DNA of 64,000 nucleotides from TH1177 sp042138015 (GTDB lineage: Archaea > Thermoproteota > Nitrososphaeria > Nitrososphaerales > Nitrososphaeraceae). The position numbers and the translations under genes were made by a program. The notes beneath the pieces are model-generated. The model was not told the origin of the DNA. It saw only the letters and a list, made by a program, of their open reading frames with translations, and ran no database searches. The stretch covers positions 1 through 64,000 of the forward strand of contig JBHIVA010000005.1 of assembly GCA_042138015.1 (NCBI GenBank), given 5' to 3'. This document shows, one piece after another, positions 1 to 10,455 of this stretch. Numbering within the stretch: the stretch's first letter is position 1; every line of letters begins with the position of its first letter.

Positions 1-1
1 A

Positions 2-1201
2 AATGGATGGAACCCAGGGAACGTACCTAATGGACAAGATAAAGAACAGATAGAAAAGGGACCATCATTCATAAAGAAACATCATATCTGGACTAGAGCA
101 AACAGTGATGCTTTCTTGCCAATAAAAGATATAAGAATAGGAACAATTGAGGATGGGCTATTTCCTGTAATGACATGTCCAGCAGGTGAGCACTTTGATG
201 CAGTTACAAACAGCTGTGTATTAAATATCCTTCAACCTCCAACTTCAACACAACCAACATCACCACCTCCTTCACCAATAACATGTCCAGCAGGTCAGCA
301 CTTTGATACAGTAACAAACAACTGTGTACCAAATACTCCTCCACTACCACAGCCATCTGATGGAGTTGTTCCTTTCCACTTTACAGCAGCAGGTGACTTT
401 AGAGATAATACTAATACCGATGAAAACATGGCAGCAAACAATCCAGAAATAGTTCTGATCCTTGGTGACTTTTCATATAATGGAAATGCAGAACAGTGGT
501 GGTCTAAAAATATGGATGCTCTTAATAATCTCAATGTTATTGGAGCTTTGGGCAATCATGATGAGCCGAATGATGATTTTCTTAATTTATGGCCACTCAA
601 TAAAGGTAAATGGGAATTTATTTACAAGGTAAGCAATGTTGCTTTTGTAGCTTTTGATACGGAAAAAAATGATCCATCAACCATTGATCCCTTATTAGCA
701 CAAGCACAAGCAGATCCATCGGTAGATCATATTATTCCTTTTGGGCACAAAACAGTATTCACTCCCACTCCAGGGAACCCATTGAAGCCAGATGCTGATA
801 GAGGATATTTTGATGTGTTTAAAAAATATGATAAAATTAGGATGATATTAGGCGGTCATAACCACTTTTACGCTAGAATGAATGCTGTTTCCGGAACAGA
901 TTTTATTTACGTAACTGTTGGAAACGGAGGAGCTAATCCACATCAAGATTCAGGTGAATCTGGCTCTCCACCAAAACAATACGTCCGTTCAAATGGAGCC
1001 TTACATTGTGATGTTAATGCTGATACAATAAGTTGTAAGATGATATCAAATGAAGGAAAAGTATGGGATGAATTTACAATAACACCTGGAAAGCCTCCAG
1101 CATCAGCTCAAGACCCAGCTCAAGCTACGAATAAAGTTAAATCAAATCAATTACCAAGTCTACAACAGATTCCATCCATAATTATACCACAAATACCATA
1201 A
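2..1201 (+). CDS. Metallophosphoesterase with Cys-rich repeats (5' end outside window)
   Basis: Calcineurin-like phosphoesterase, probably exported. The frame is open from base 2, so the gene begins upstream of the window and the TTG at 116 is only the first in-window start. Two near-identical 48-nt Cys-rich segments (pattern CPAG.HFD.VTN.CV, bases 173-220 and 281-328) separated by Pro/Ser/Thr-rich linker precede the catalytic domain, like small carbohydrate- or surface-binding modules. The enzyme domain shows the di-metal motifs GDFSYNG, GNHDEPND, a central GHKTVF histidine and the terminal GGHNHFYAR. The tail is low complexity. Directly after the stop another frame is open for about 55 codons, suggesting a C-terminal frameshift. 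The fold call is secure; the substrate is unknown. Confidence 0.85.
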   Translation, partial: NGWNPGNVPNGQDKEQIEKGPSFIKKHHIWTRANSDAFLPIKDIRIGTIEDGLFPVMTCPAGEHFDAVTNSCVLNILQPPTSTQPTSPPPSPITCPAGQHFDTVTNNCVPNTPPLPQPSDGVVPFHFTAAGDFRDNTNTDENMAANNPEIVLILGDFSYNGNAEQWWSKNMDALNNLNVIGALGNHDEPNDDFLNLWPLNKGKWEFIYKVSNVAFVAFDTEKNDPSTIDPLLAQAQADPSVDHIIPFGHKTVFTPTPGNPLKPDADRGYFDVFKKYDKIRMILGGHNHFYARMNAVSGTDFIYVTVGNGGANPHQDSGESGSPPKQYVRSNGALHCDVNADTISCKMISNEGKVWDEFTITPGKPPASAQDPAQATNKVKSNQLPSLQQIPSIIIPQIP

Positions 1202-1362
1202 TAAAGAAGCATGGACCACCGAGTTTCCTTCAATTAATACCAAATATTATCAATGACAATGGAGATACAAACATACATCACATTTTTACAATAAACGTAG
1301 ACATAGCAGGAAATACATCATTTCTTCATTCCAAGCTATTCTACAATCTGACGTCAAAATAG
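1198..1362 (+). pseudogene. Possible frameshifted C-terminal tail of the phosphoesterase
   Basis: The frame one base before that of the phosphoesterase is open across its stop codon to a TAG at 1360. It reads like ordinary protein (KKHGPPSFLQLIPNI, then FTINVDIAGN), not like translated spacer. The simplest explanation is a one-base indel near 1190-1200 that cut off a C-terminal beta-strand-rich tail. A chance open frame is possible in so short a stretch. Confidence 0.35.
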
Positions 1363-1842
1363 TTCCCAAGAAGGGAAATATTCAATATCTTTAGGTGACA
1401 TGCATACATATTTTAATATTTAAAGTGTCCGAACAATATTAAGGATAGAATGTTACTAAAAATCGTTAGTAAAAATGGGAGAGACTAAAGAACGCACAAT
1501 CATTATAGATGATTATGCGAAATAAAGCAATTAAAATCTCTATCATTACAATCTCTATTTTAAGAAAGATTGAAGGAAAGACAGGTTATCATTAAAAGGG
1601 TTACCGATTAGATAATTCTTGAATTCTAGGATATTCTGTTGATCCATTTTATTTAAAAAATATGTATCAAAATTCGTATTCTGTTCTGTTCATAAATTTT
1701 AAATTAAATTTATCTTAATTCATATTAGATAATTATAAAGTAGTGTATATACTCCTCTACAAAAAACTACACTACTATGCTGAAATCTTTATTATTATTT
1801 TAGGATTTTATCTCTTAAATAACATTTTGTAAATTTAGAAAT
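1363..1842. other. Intergenic, no gene seen
   Basis: AT-rich spacer with stops in all frames. No tRNA fold or repeat was seen. A promoter for the downstream oxidoreductase should lie near the right end. Confidence 0.5.
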
Positions 1843-2904
1843 ATGAAAACAATCGGATATTGGGCATCACAAGAACAATATTCAATGCAAAAGTTATTGG
1901 ATTTTGTAAAAGAAGCTGAAATCGGTGGATTCCGTCAAACCCTTACAAGCGATCATTTTCATCCATGGTCACATAAAAATGGATATGGTAACTTTACGTG
2001 GATTTGGTTAGCTTCAGCATGTGAAAGAACAAAATATATGAAATTTATAACTGGAGTCACTGCAGCAGTATATAGATATAATCCAGCAATAATAGCACAA
2101 GCATTTTCGTCTTTAGATGTAATTTATCCTGGTAGAATAGGGCTCGGTGTCGGTACAGGTGAGGCAATGAATGAAGTTTCAGTCGGGTTTGATTGGCCAT
2201 CTGCAGATATTCGGTTAAAAAGAACCATAGAAGCTATTCACATAATCAAAAAATTGTGGCAAACATCAAATGATAAATCACTAGATGAATTCTTGAAAGT
2301 AAATTATCATTATGACGAAGATGAAGAAGGTTTTATCAATTTTAATGGTGAATATTTTAATTTAAAAAGTGCAAGATTATACACAAAACCATCTACCAAT
2401 ATTTCTCTTTATATGGCTGGGTCTGGAGAAGAAGCTATTCAAACATCAGCGCGATTAACCGATGGATTAATCACTACTTCGAAACCAGATAATTCACACG
2501 AAACATTTAAAATTTTTGACAATGCTGCTAGAGAAGCTGGAAAAGATCCAACATCTTTAGCTAAAATCGCTACACCTAAAATTTCATACTCGGATGACTA
2601 TGACAAAGCATTCAGGTCATGTGAATTTTGGAGGACATCAAAAATCGAAAATGCCTTCGACAGAGATATAAACGATCCAAGAATATTAGAGAGGGTTAGT
2701 AAGGAAGAAGTATCAGATGAAAAATTGGAAAAATCTGTATTAATAGTTACCTCTATTGAAGATCTAATAAAACCAATAGAAGAGTACTTTAATGCTGGTT
2801 TTACGCAAGTGTATACTCATAGTACAAGTCCAGATGAAATTGAATTTATAAAAATGTTTACAAAAAAAGTATTATCTTATTTTCAACAAAATAAGGGAGA
2901 TTAA
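1843..2904 (+). CDS. F420-dependent glucose-6-phosphate dehydrogenase-like oxidoreductase (luciferase-like family)
   Basis: A 353-residue single-domain TIM barrel of the luciferase-like monooxygenase superfamily, in the branch of F420-dependent glucose-6-phosphate dehydrogenase and relatives. The early MKTIGYWASQEQY strand, SDHFHPW, the TGVTAAVYRYNPAIIAQ region and the glycine-rich GVGTGEAMNE loop are typical of cofactor-binding parts of this family. Such enzymes transfer hydride between F420 (or FMN) and a sugar phosphate or other substrate in the cytosol. The ATG start matches the usual N terminus. The gene stands alone between a long spacer and a convergent pyridoxamine-oxidase-fold gene. 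Exact substrate cannot be read from sequence. Confidence 0.85.
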   Translation: MKTIGYWASQEQYSMQKLLDFVKEAEIGGFRQTLTSDHFHPWSHKNGYGNFTWIWLASACERTKYMKFITGVTAAVYRYNPAIIAQAFSSLDVIYPGRIGLGVGTGEAMNEVSVGFDWPSADIRLKRTIEAIHIIKKLWQTSNDKSLDEFLKVNYHYDEDEEGFINFNGEYFNLKSARLYTKPSTNISLYMAGSGEEAIQTSARLTDGLITTSKPDNSHETFKIFDNAAREAGKDPTSLAKIATPKISYSDDYDKAFRSCEFWRTSKIENAFDRDINDPRILERVSKEEVSDEKLEKSVLIVTSIEDLIKPIEEYFNAGFTQVYTHSTSPDEIEFIKMFTKKVLSYFQQNKGD

Positions 2905-2988
2905 TCATGTAAGTAGGATAGCCGATACCAACTCGTATATTTTTTATCTCTACTTTAGTAAACTGAGACCTAATATGGAATAAACTAA

Positions 2989-3462
2989 TCAAGTTATTTT
3001 ACCATCGTCCCACGTTGATAAATATAATGGTGATATTTCAATTAACACAGAATTTCCATTTTTTGCACTTTCTAATAGAACCTTAGCCATTGGATGATCC
3101 AAGCTCCCCAGATATTTCATCATATTTTTTTCAGAGATTGAAATAATAAAATCGATATCTTCTGTTACATTTATTTTTCCTTTTCCACGTACCCCTTTAT
3201 ATGGAAGGGTTGAATCATCAACACAAAAATATACTATATTACTATTATTCAGGTTCTCTCTTTTTTTTGAAAATTTAGAAGTTTCAACATAAATTTTCAT
3301 CTTATCAGGATCAAAATGAAACCAAGTCGGATGTATATTAGGTTCATTCCTTTTATCAATTGTACCTAGATAGATATTTCTCTTACCACTGCTAAGAAAT
3401 TTCATCGCTTCATCTTCAGTCATAGGTTGAGTAAACCCAGGTCCAGCATTTAGTATCTTCAT
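2989..3462 (-). CDS. Pyridoxamine 5'-phosphate oxidase-fold protein
   Basis: A 157-residue split-barrel flavin-binding protein. The opening (MTEDEAMKFLSSGKRNIYLGTID) followed by PNIHPTWFHFD and the Y.ET.K.SKK segment match small FMN/F420-binding proteins of the pyridoxamine-phosphate-oxidase superfamily, many of which are F420-dependent reductases in actinobacteria and archaea. It faces the F420-type dehydrogenase-like gene convergently, which fits shared deazaflavin use but does not prove it. The ATG at 3462 fits the family N terminus. Substrate unknown. Confidence 0.8.
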   Translation of the reverse strand: MKILNAGPGFTQPMTEDEAMKFLSSGKRNIYLGTIDKRNEPNIHPTWFHFDPDKMKIYVETSKFSKKRENLNNSNIVYFCVDDSTLPYKGVRGKGKINVTEDIDFIISISEKNMMKYLGSLDHPMAKVLLESAKNGNSVLIEISPLYLSTWDDGKIT

Positions 3463-3780
3463 GGAATTTTGCTATCATCAAAAATATATAAATTGTAAAG
3501 GATCGAGTGTATTTTAACCAATTTATTCGATAAATTTACTTTTTATATCGACTAAATTGATTTACTTAGAAATTAGATTTAACTATTCCAACCAGAAATT
3601 TGAATTATCTTTCATTCATTAGTTAGTTAAATCTCATTTTGTTGGGATAAAAAAAAATAACTGATACTACTTATATCATAATAATGAATTAATTGTTATT
3701 AAATATGACTAGTTTTTTGGTCACCGGTAAAAAATAAAAAATGAATATATGGTCATATCCTCATACCTATTAGTAAATCG

Positions 3781-4275
3781 TTAAACTGTCTCTTGATCAC
3801 GTTGAGGTTTAGGTATAGGAGTATAAGTGATTCCTGCTATCATAGTTTCTCCTTCTTCATATTGACTAATTACTTGTTCTTTATTAAATAAACCCTGATT
3901 ATATTTCATCATAGCAGTATTCAACTTTCTCCATGCATTTCTGGTGTTATTAGATTTAGTACCTATATCCAAGGTAGTGAGTAATGCTGCAGTGATGGCA
4001 GCAATAATTGCTAAAATTGCAATAGTACTTCCCATCTCCTGCGTAGTAGCCAGCGCTGTGATGATTATTGTTAGAATTGTGGCTATCAAGCCTAATGAGA
4101 TATGAATAATCCATAATATTGTCGCATTCCTAGCCCACAAACGGAAAAAAGGCATTACCTCTGGGATATCTTGTTCAACCTTAGTACCATCATACATCTG
4201 CATCACATTCGCAGGAACAATTCTCAGGAAATATTCAAGAATGCCACGAGATTTACTTTCTTCTTTATTTTTCAC
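3781..4275 (-). CDS. Small two-helix membrane protein
   Basis: Not recognised with certainty. The 164-residue protein has about 50 polar residues, two closely spaced hydrophobic helices (about residues 52-75 and 83-103), then a charged helical tail with DIGTKSNNTRNAW and QYEEGETM. Two adjacent helices followed by an amphipathic helix resemble the architecture of SLATT-type two-helix proteins, but no diagnostic motif was identified. It is monocistronic, flanked by long spacers. Confidence 0.6.
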   Translation of the reverse strand: MKNKEESKSRGILEYFLRIVPANVMQMYDGTKVEQDIPEVMPFFRLWARNATILWIIHISLGLIATILTIIITALATTQEMGSTIAILAIIAAITAALLTTLDIGTKSNNTRNAWRKLNTAMMKYNQGLFNKEQVISQYEEGETMIAGITYTPIPKPQRDQETV

Positions 4276-5666
4276 TTGTAGTAATGATATGATAATAATA
4301 TTTAAGAATTAACTTTAAGATTTAAATTCAGTTGAATAATCTTAATTTTGTCATGATTAGTTAGTTAGTTGAGACTGGGTCACAATTCATTTAACATCTA
4401 TTATAATTCAATTCTAGTCTATGCTCAATATGTCAATTCACCATTTTTTTGTTGATTATTTTTATTGTTCGTTTTACAGTTATAGGATTAGAGATTAAAT
4501 AACACTTTTTAGTTTAATCTACAAATGTCGTTAAAATGAAATACATTTTCTGATTTTATTATTGTAGTATAGATACGATAACCCCTCCATAGATTTAAAG
4601 AATATTTCATACAATTGAGGATAGACAACCATTCCTATATTTTTGGGGGGGAGTAAATAGAACATCCATCACAAGACAAACTGAGGATTTTAATAAATAA
4701 TGATAATCGATTACATTTCTAAAAAGCTCGAGATAAAAACCTTTGTTGTTATCATATTCCTATTTACTTAATCTTGATATAATTTAGTATAAACGCTGAC
4801 AAAAATTAAAATTAAAATTAATAAATGATAATAAACGTATCTCACCATCGAAATTTAAAACTTTGTGCAATTTATACCAAAAAAGTTAAATATAATGAGA
4901 AAAATTCAAGGAAAATACCTTCAAACTGGTGTTAGAGATACATGGCAAAATACTGTGGATATAACTACTACTGTTTGTTTTATTTGTTGGACAGTACTGT
5001 TAAGGTGATTATTGTTATCAATTTTAGTCGTCTACATATAAACCAAAAAAATGTTGTATTATTATCGTATCATGCAATTTCCCTATTCTTCTCTTGCTCG
5101 AGAAACTGGTCTGCATTAACAAATCCCTCAAAGAAGCAAATCTTGTACCGATGAGTATGGGATTATTGAATAGTAGAGAATAGAACCAATAGATAGTATA
5201 CGAAAAATAAAAAAGGTTGGTAGGCTATTTCTTTATTTACATAGTTATTTAAAACTGGATTATAATTATTCTTCCATTTACATAACGAATAAATCTATTT
5301 CATTGAAGTAAAATGTATTGTTGAAACAATACACAGACCAACAAACTAGCACAGCAATGGTCTCAACAATTTGATTTAGAGGAGGTGAGTTTTTATCTTA
5401 AATTAATAGAGCCATTCATGATGATAAATCATATAAAAAATAAATTATAATATAAAAATAAAAAGTATTGTTAACAAATCAATTTATAACGGTAAACAAT
5501 ATTAGACAGCATTTAATACATCACTTTAGACATAAAAATAAAGCAGGCTAGATCATAAAAAATAAACCTTTCTATCCTTTATTTATATTATCAATGTATG
5601 TTAGTATAGATATTTGAATTTTTGGTTATATAAAAAGACAAAATATCCCAGGTTGTTATCCATAAC
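4276..5666. other. Long intergenic region, no convincing gene
   Basis: About 1.4 kb of AT-rich DNA. The only sizeable open frame (4942-5154, plus) gives a Cys/Tyr/aromatic-rich product with no domain-like pattern and is treated as chance. No tRNA, hairpin array or repeat was recognised. Confidence 0.4.
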
Positions 5667-6074
5667 TTATGTAGTAGGGGGGAAGTAATTTAATACAGAA
5701 GATCCGTGATGATGTATCATTAGCCATTTGTTCTTCTTCTTATCATATTCAAATATATTAGTTGCAACTACTCCAGTTTTAATTCTTTTATAATTTTCTA
5801 TAGTTTCTATGTTCTCTAGACAAGTTACCACTGAAATAGCATTATCATATATTCTAATTTTTGTGTTAGTAATAATAAATTTGATATTCTCTATATTTTC
5901 AAATATTGTCACCCAACTTTCATGAATGGCTAACCATCCAACAAACATTTGCCAACCGGGATGTATACATATACAATCTTCCTTATGGCTCCAAATGTTC
6001 TCCATAAAATCGATGGATGTGTTCTCAAAAGCATCATAAAATTTACTATTCGTATTTTCGATATCCCTCAACAT
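5667..6074 (-). CDS. SnoaL/NTF2-like domain protein
   Basis: A 135-residue NTF2-fold protein. It has an N-terminal helix (LRDIENTNSKFYDAFENTS), a W..KED.ICIHPGW segment, GW.AIHESW and a C-terminal strand with WLMIHHHGS. This is the arrangement of SnoaL-like/DUF4440 proteins that hydrolyse, isomerise or bind small polyketide-like or other substrates. The cone pocket histidines are kept. The ATG start is at the expected position. It is isolated between long spacers, so context gives no substrate. Confidence 0.75.
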   Translation of the reverse strand: MLRDIENTNSKFYDAFENTSIDFMENIWSHKEDCICIHPGWQMFVGWLAIHESWVTIFENIENIKFIITNTKIRIYDNAISVVTCLENIETIENYKRIKTGVVATNIFEYDKKKNKWLMIHHHGSSVLNYFPPTT

Positions 6075-7013
6075 ATCTTTTATTGTTTAATTTTCAAGTA
6101 TGAATGTTGACATCAATTAATACATAACTATCTTGTCTAATAGATTAACATGTGTATTGTTTGAGTAGTTTCATGCTGATCTAAATTATAATATTTAATT
6201 ACGTTCATGATTTAATAAAACAATTACAATTAATTTTATTGCTCTTTTAATGCGGTACAACTTTAGTTTTGAATATAATTTCTATCTATATTGTTTCAAA
6301 TCCATTCTCTAGAGATATTACTTAAGTTTCTTCTAATAACACGCTTATTTATTTTAGTATATAATTGATTAATATGAAGCGTCTTTACGTAAATAAAATT
6401 TCCAATCAAAACATTATTATTACATAAATCCATAAATTCAGAAAACCTAAAAATATTTTTTAAAAATCTGTCTTTATAGTTATCATTAAGTCATAGAATC
6501 GCGAATGCGGTTAAACGCTCTTAATCAGGTAGGTGAGATGTTAAAATATATTTTATAAGCACGAAAAAGATTGAAATGTATTGATTTGTTAACTCTCTAA
6601 ATCCAGTTACGGATTTGACGAGAAACATGATGTTATCTTCGCAAATGGTTAAATCTCAACAGTAGTTTTAATTCATTGCTAATTTCTGTATACTGCAATA
6701 AATTAACAACTTGGTAATTATTAATACAGGTGGAATATTTCAGATATTTAATAAAACTTCTTTTACCGAAAGTCTTCTAATATTTGTAAGGCAATCGTAA
6801 CAATTTTTAGATTTTCAGAAAATAACCAGAGATTTTTAATATTTATAAATATCATTGTCGTCTCTATCATTCTTTCTAATGGAATATCAATCTCAATTTA
6901 TTATTCCAACATTGCTATTTTGGTGGTTGCTCTTATTCTCAGTGATAGTTAATCAAAAATATTCTATATCTATCCAAAAGTTAATAGAATGGAATATTTT
7001 ACAATGTTAGTTT
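6075..7013. other. Intergenic, no gene seen
   Basis: About 0.9 kb of AT-rich spacer with frequent stops in every frame. No RNA gene or repeat was recognised. Confidence 0.4.
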
Positions 7014-7628
7014 GTGGTTAAATTTAAACATGCGTTAAAAATTGACAAAATTAATAATAAACATAAAGAACTATTATATACATTGAAAAAGGGTTATATC
7101 ATAGGTATTATCGCTATTGTATTTATATCGTTGAGTTCTAGTGATAAGATTTTTGAATTATCACACGCAGAAAATTTTGAAGATAATAATCTAGGAGTAA
7201 AATTTCCATATCCTGAAGAGTGGAATGTGGAAGGATCTAATTTATATACAAAATCTATAACTGAATGTACAGCAGTACCGTGCATTAGACTTCCTGAAAT
7301 ATCAATTGATGTTTCTACTATAGGTTCCGGAGTACCATCGCTGGAAAATTATACTAAAGAGCAAAATCAAACAAAAAGCTTCTCTAGTGATTATCAACTT
7401 GTAGAAATAAACCAAACAAAAGTCGGTGATAAAGATGCATTTCAACACATTTACTCTACGAAATTGACCACTATAGGTGGTCCTCCAGAGGATATAATGA
7501 AATATGATGTCTATATCAAGGAAGGTATTAAATTATACAAACTTTCATATACATCGACACTTGCTGAGTTTGCAAAATATCTAGGGTCATACAAAGATAT
7601 TATAGAAAATTTTCAAATACTTTCATAA
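7014..7628 (+). CDS. Membrane-anchored PsbP-like extracellular protein
   Basis: A 204-residue protein beginning with GTG. A hydrophobic segment at about residues 27-43 (YIIGIIAIVFISLSS) acts as signal peptide or anchor, so the rest should face outside. The exported part opens with NNLGVKFPYPEEWNVEG, the Gv.fpyP..W pattern of PsbP/Mog1-fold proteins, followed by alternating beta strands and a final helix (YKDIIENFQILS). Proteins of this kind are common in thaumarchaeal envelopes with unknown ligands. Two cysteines (TECTAVPC) may form a disulfide. Confidence 0.65.
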   Translation: MVKFKHALKIDKINNKHKELLYTLKKGYIIGIIAIVFISLSSSDKIFELSHAENFEDNNLGVKFPYPEEWNVEGSNLYTKSITECTAVPCIRLPEISIDVSTIGSGVPSLENYTKEQNQTKSFSSDYQLVEINQTKVGDKDAFQHIYSTKLTTIGGPPEDIMKYDVYIKEGIKLYKLSYTSTLAEFAKYLGSYKDIIENFQILS

Positions 7629-7893
7629 ATAGGTTATGATAGGCTATAACTCATCATAGTGATATTTCATGTATCATTACTTTCATAGTTACCTTATCTT
7701 ATCTATTCAATGAGTACAAATCTCAATTTATATTAAATGGTTAGGGAAAATTTGTAAGTCGTTATTATTTAAATATAATAATTGTGATACAATTAAACTG
7801 GAAACAAACACAATAATATGTTTTTGTTACGAATTTGATATGATAACCAAAAAAGGTTAAGTTCATAACCCTCTCTTGATTACTCAAAGTTTT

Positions 7894-8943
7894 ATGGTTC
7901 AAGTTAAAGGATATGCTGCCCTAAATGCTAATTCTCCTCTAACTCCTTTTTCTTTTGAAAGAAGATATCTACTTGATTATGATGTAATGATTGATATTTA
8001 TTATTGCGGCATTTGTCATACAGATATTCACCAAGTGAAAAACGAATGGGGACGATCGAGTTATCCTATGGTTCCAGGTCATGAAATAGTCGGTGTTGTT
8101 TCACAGGTAGGTTCCAAAGTAACAAAATTTGAAACTGGTAATAAAGTAGGGGTAGGTTGTTTTGTAGATTCTTGTCGTAATTGTGAGGCATGTAAGAAGG
8201 GGCTTGAACAATACTGTAATTCTTTAGTCACAACATATAACGGATTAGAAAAGGATGGGAAAACTATTACTCAAGGAGGATATTCTAATAAAATCATAGT
8301 AGATGAAAAATATGTTCTTAGAATGCCTGAGAATCTTAGACTAGAACATGCAGCTCCTCTTCTCTGTGCAGGAATAACTCTATACTCGCCTCTTATGAAA
8401 TGGAAAGCTGGTCCAAGAAAAAAAATCGCAATTATAGGCCTTGGTGGATTGGGTCACATTGGTGTAAAAATAGCACATGCACTTGGTGCAGAAGTAACTG
8501 TACTAAGCCATTCTCTTAGAAAACAAGAAGATGCAAAGCAAATGGGAGCTGATTATTTTTATACTACATCAGATCCCAAAACTTTTGAAAAACTCGAAGG
8601 ATATTTTGATATAATGATCAACACGGTTTCAGCTAATGTTAACTTGAATGATTATCTAAACCTTCTAAGACTGGATGGAACGATGGTAGTAGTAGGGGTA
8701 CCAGAAAAAGATTCTCTGCTCAATGCTTATTCATTGATAAGTGCTAGGAGAAATCTTGCGGGATCCTTAATTGGTGGAATTTCTGAGACTCAAGAAATGC
8801 TTGATTTTTGTAGTAAACATAACATAGGATGCGATGTTGAACTTATTCCTATTCAAAAAGTTAATGATGCTTATGAACGTATACTAAAAAGTGACGTTCG
8901 TTATCGCTTTGTAATAGCTTTAAACTCTCTTGATAATAGCTAG
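7894..8943 (+). CDS. Zinc-dependent alcohol dehydrogenase, cinnamyl-alcohol-dehydrogenase type
   Basis: Medium-chain NAD(P)-dependent alcohol/aldehyde reductase of about 349 residues. Catalytic zinc ligands are in CGICHTDIHQ and GHEIVGVV. The structural-zinc loop has four cysteines in DSCRNCEACKKGLEQYC. The Rossmann motif GLGGLGHIGVKIAHALGAEV lies in the middle. This is the YahK/CAD subgroup, which reduces aldehydes with NADPH. The ATG at 7894 (MVQVKGYAA) fits homologues better than the TTG six codons upstream. It stands alone, so the physiological substrate is not evident. Confidence 0.9.
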   Translation: MVQVKGYAALNANSPLTPFSFERRYLLDYDVMIDIYYCGICHTDIHQVKNEWGRSSYPMVPGHEIVGVVSQVGSKVTKFETGNKVGVGCFVDSCRNCEACKKGLEQYCNSLVTTYNGLEKDGKTITQGGYSNKIIVDEKYVLRMPENLRLEHAAPLLCAGITLYSPLMKWKAGPRKKIAIIGLGGLGHIGVKIAHALGAEVTVLSHSLRKQEDAKQMGADYFYTTSDPKTFEKLEGYFDIMINTVSANVNLNDYLNLLRLDGTMVVVGVPEKDSLLNAYSLISARRNLAGSLIGGISETQEMLDFCSKHNIGCDVELIPIQKVNDAYERILKSDVRYRFVIALNSLDNS

Positions 8944-9281
8944 TTATGAAATTACTACGAAAAATGAATAAGGCATAATAATTGGCAATACCAACTGGAT
9001 ATTTACAAATTCTATTTAAAGTATACAAATAAATATTCAATAAAAAAAATGTATACTTAATATTATAACATAATACGAACATATTAATAAAATAAAAGTA
9101 AATTAGCATATGGTAAAATGAAATACGATAAAGAAAAAATTGAGATTAACAATATAGGAAAAAGGAAAAATATTAATTTTGCTAACTTTTGTAGCTCTTT
9201 ACATCATTCCAACTCTAATTTTGTATGATTAGTCTATCCGAATAATAATAAGAAAGATATAGTCTTATATGATTCATACAT

Positions 9282-9917
9282 ATGGTGATTTCAAAAAAAA
9301 AATTATACTACTACTATTATCTTGTCATCGATCTAGAAGGTTCTTCTTCTCAAAATATTCCATTGGATATTCAAATTGAGAAATTAGAAAAATTAAGACT
9401 TTGTGTTAATAAAATTTTAAACCCTAACTCTGAGATCTTAGGAATAAATAAAATACGATACCTAAACTCAACCGGAGATGGATATTTTATTATTTTTGAT
9501 AAAGGGGAAAGTGCATTAAAATTTTCAATTGATCTTCAAAAATACTTAAACCAACATAACACAAAGATTCGAAATAACAAAAATTATACCCGAAATGAAA
9601 TTGATTCAAAAACAATTATAGTAAATACTGCAATTTCTTGTGGCATTAGTAAACCAGTCAAACAAATCGATGGACAAATCGCTTATTGGGGATCTGATGT
9701 AATATTAGCCCATAGAATTGTCAATTATGCTAAAGGAGGTTATATCTTATGTAGTAGTAAAGTATATAATAATATGAAAAATATTAAATTTGGAGAGTTT
9801 ATTGATCTTGCATGTTCAACAAATTTTAAACATAATTTAAAAACGGAGGTATATTTATTTTATAATAAAGACGATAAAGAAAAATTCGAAAATATAAATT
9901 TAAATCTCTTAAATTAA
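9282..9917 (+). CDS. Degenerate class III nucleotidyl cyclase-like protein
   Basis: A 211-residue stand-alone cyclase homology domain. The first metal-binding strand is kept (YLVIDLEGSSSQ), as is the second metal aspartate in STGDGYFIIF. In the region that usually reads VN.AARL the gene has DVILAHRIVN, so the transition-state Asn is missing while an Arg remains. It may therefore be a binding domain rather than an active adenylyl/guanylyl cyclase. No membrane segment or other domain is present. Two further cyclase-domain genes lie at 29,561 and 32,300. Confidence 0.6.
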   Translation: MVISKKKLYYYYYLVIDLEGSSSQNIPLDIQIEKLEKLRLCVNKILNPNSEILGINKIRYLNSTGDGYFIIFDKGESALKFSIDLQKYLNQHNTKIRNNKNYTRNEIDSKTIIVNTAISCGISKPVKQIDGQIAYWGSDVILAHRIVNYAKGGYILCSSKVYNNMKNIKFGEFIDLACSTNFKHNLKTEVYLFYNKDDKEKFENINLNLLN

Positions 9918-10455
9918 AATCTATATCGAAATTTAATATTTCATCTGTGGAGATGATAGGATATAAAATTAGATTATTTCTTTAACTAATTGTTATATTC
10001 TTATTTGTATATTCATTATCATATTATATTATGTTAATTGAAATAAATCCTAGAAAAGTAATGTTGAATGTGTAGGGAAAAGAGATTTTAATCACAATAT
10101 AAAAAAAATTATGCATTTAGAAATTTTACACATTAGTAATTTAGTAGATCTAATAGTAAAGATATAAAATTTATACTTACTATATTTGGGAGATTAATGA
10201 CACTTTCCAAACTAAATAAATATTGCATTTTTCACCTTAAATCACTTCCCCCAATCATTTATAATTTTTTGTCTTTCTTTTATGTAGGTAGTTTTAACAA
10301 TATTTTTAATCTATAATCTAATTTTTAAAAAGAATAAAAGTAAAAAATCGATAAATCTATATTATTTATTTGATTATAACAAATCATTCAAACAATACTG
10401 TTAAAAATATTCTAGCTTATAATATTTATTAACATTGAGTTATATACCTAAAGTT
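9918..10455. other. Intergenic, no gene seen
   Basis: AT-rich spacer, stop-filled in all frames. It probably contains the promoter of the cupin pseudogene. Confidence 0.4.

Noticed and set aside
4942..5154. 70-codon plus-strand open frame in a long spacer
   Set aside because: Product is rich in Cys, Tyr and hydrophobic residues without a domain-like pattern; probably chance.
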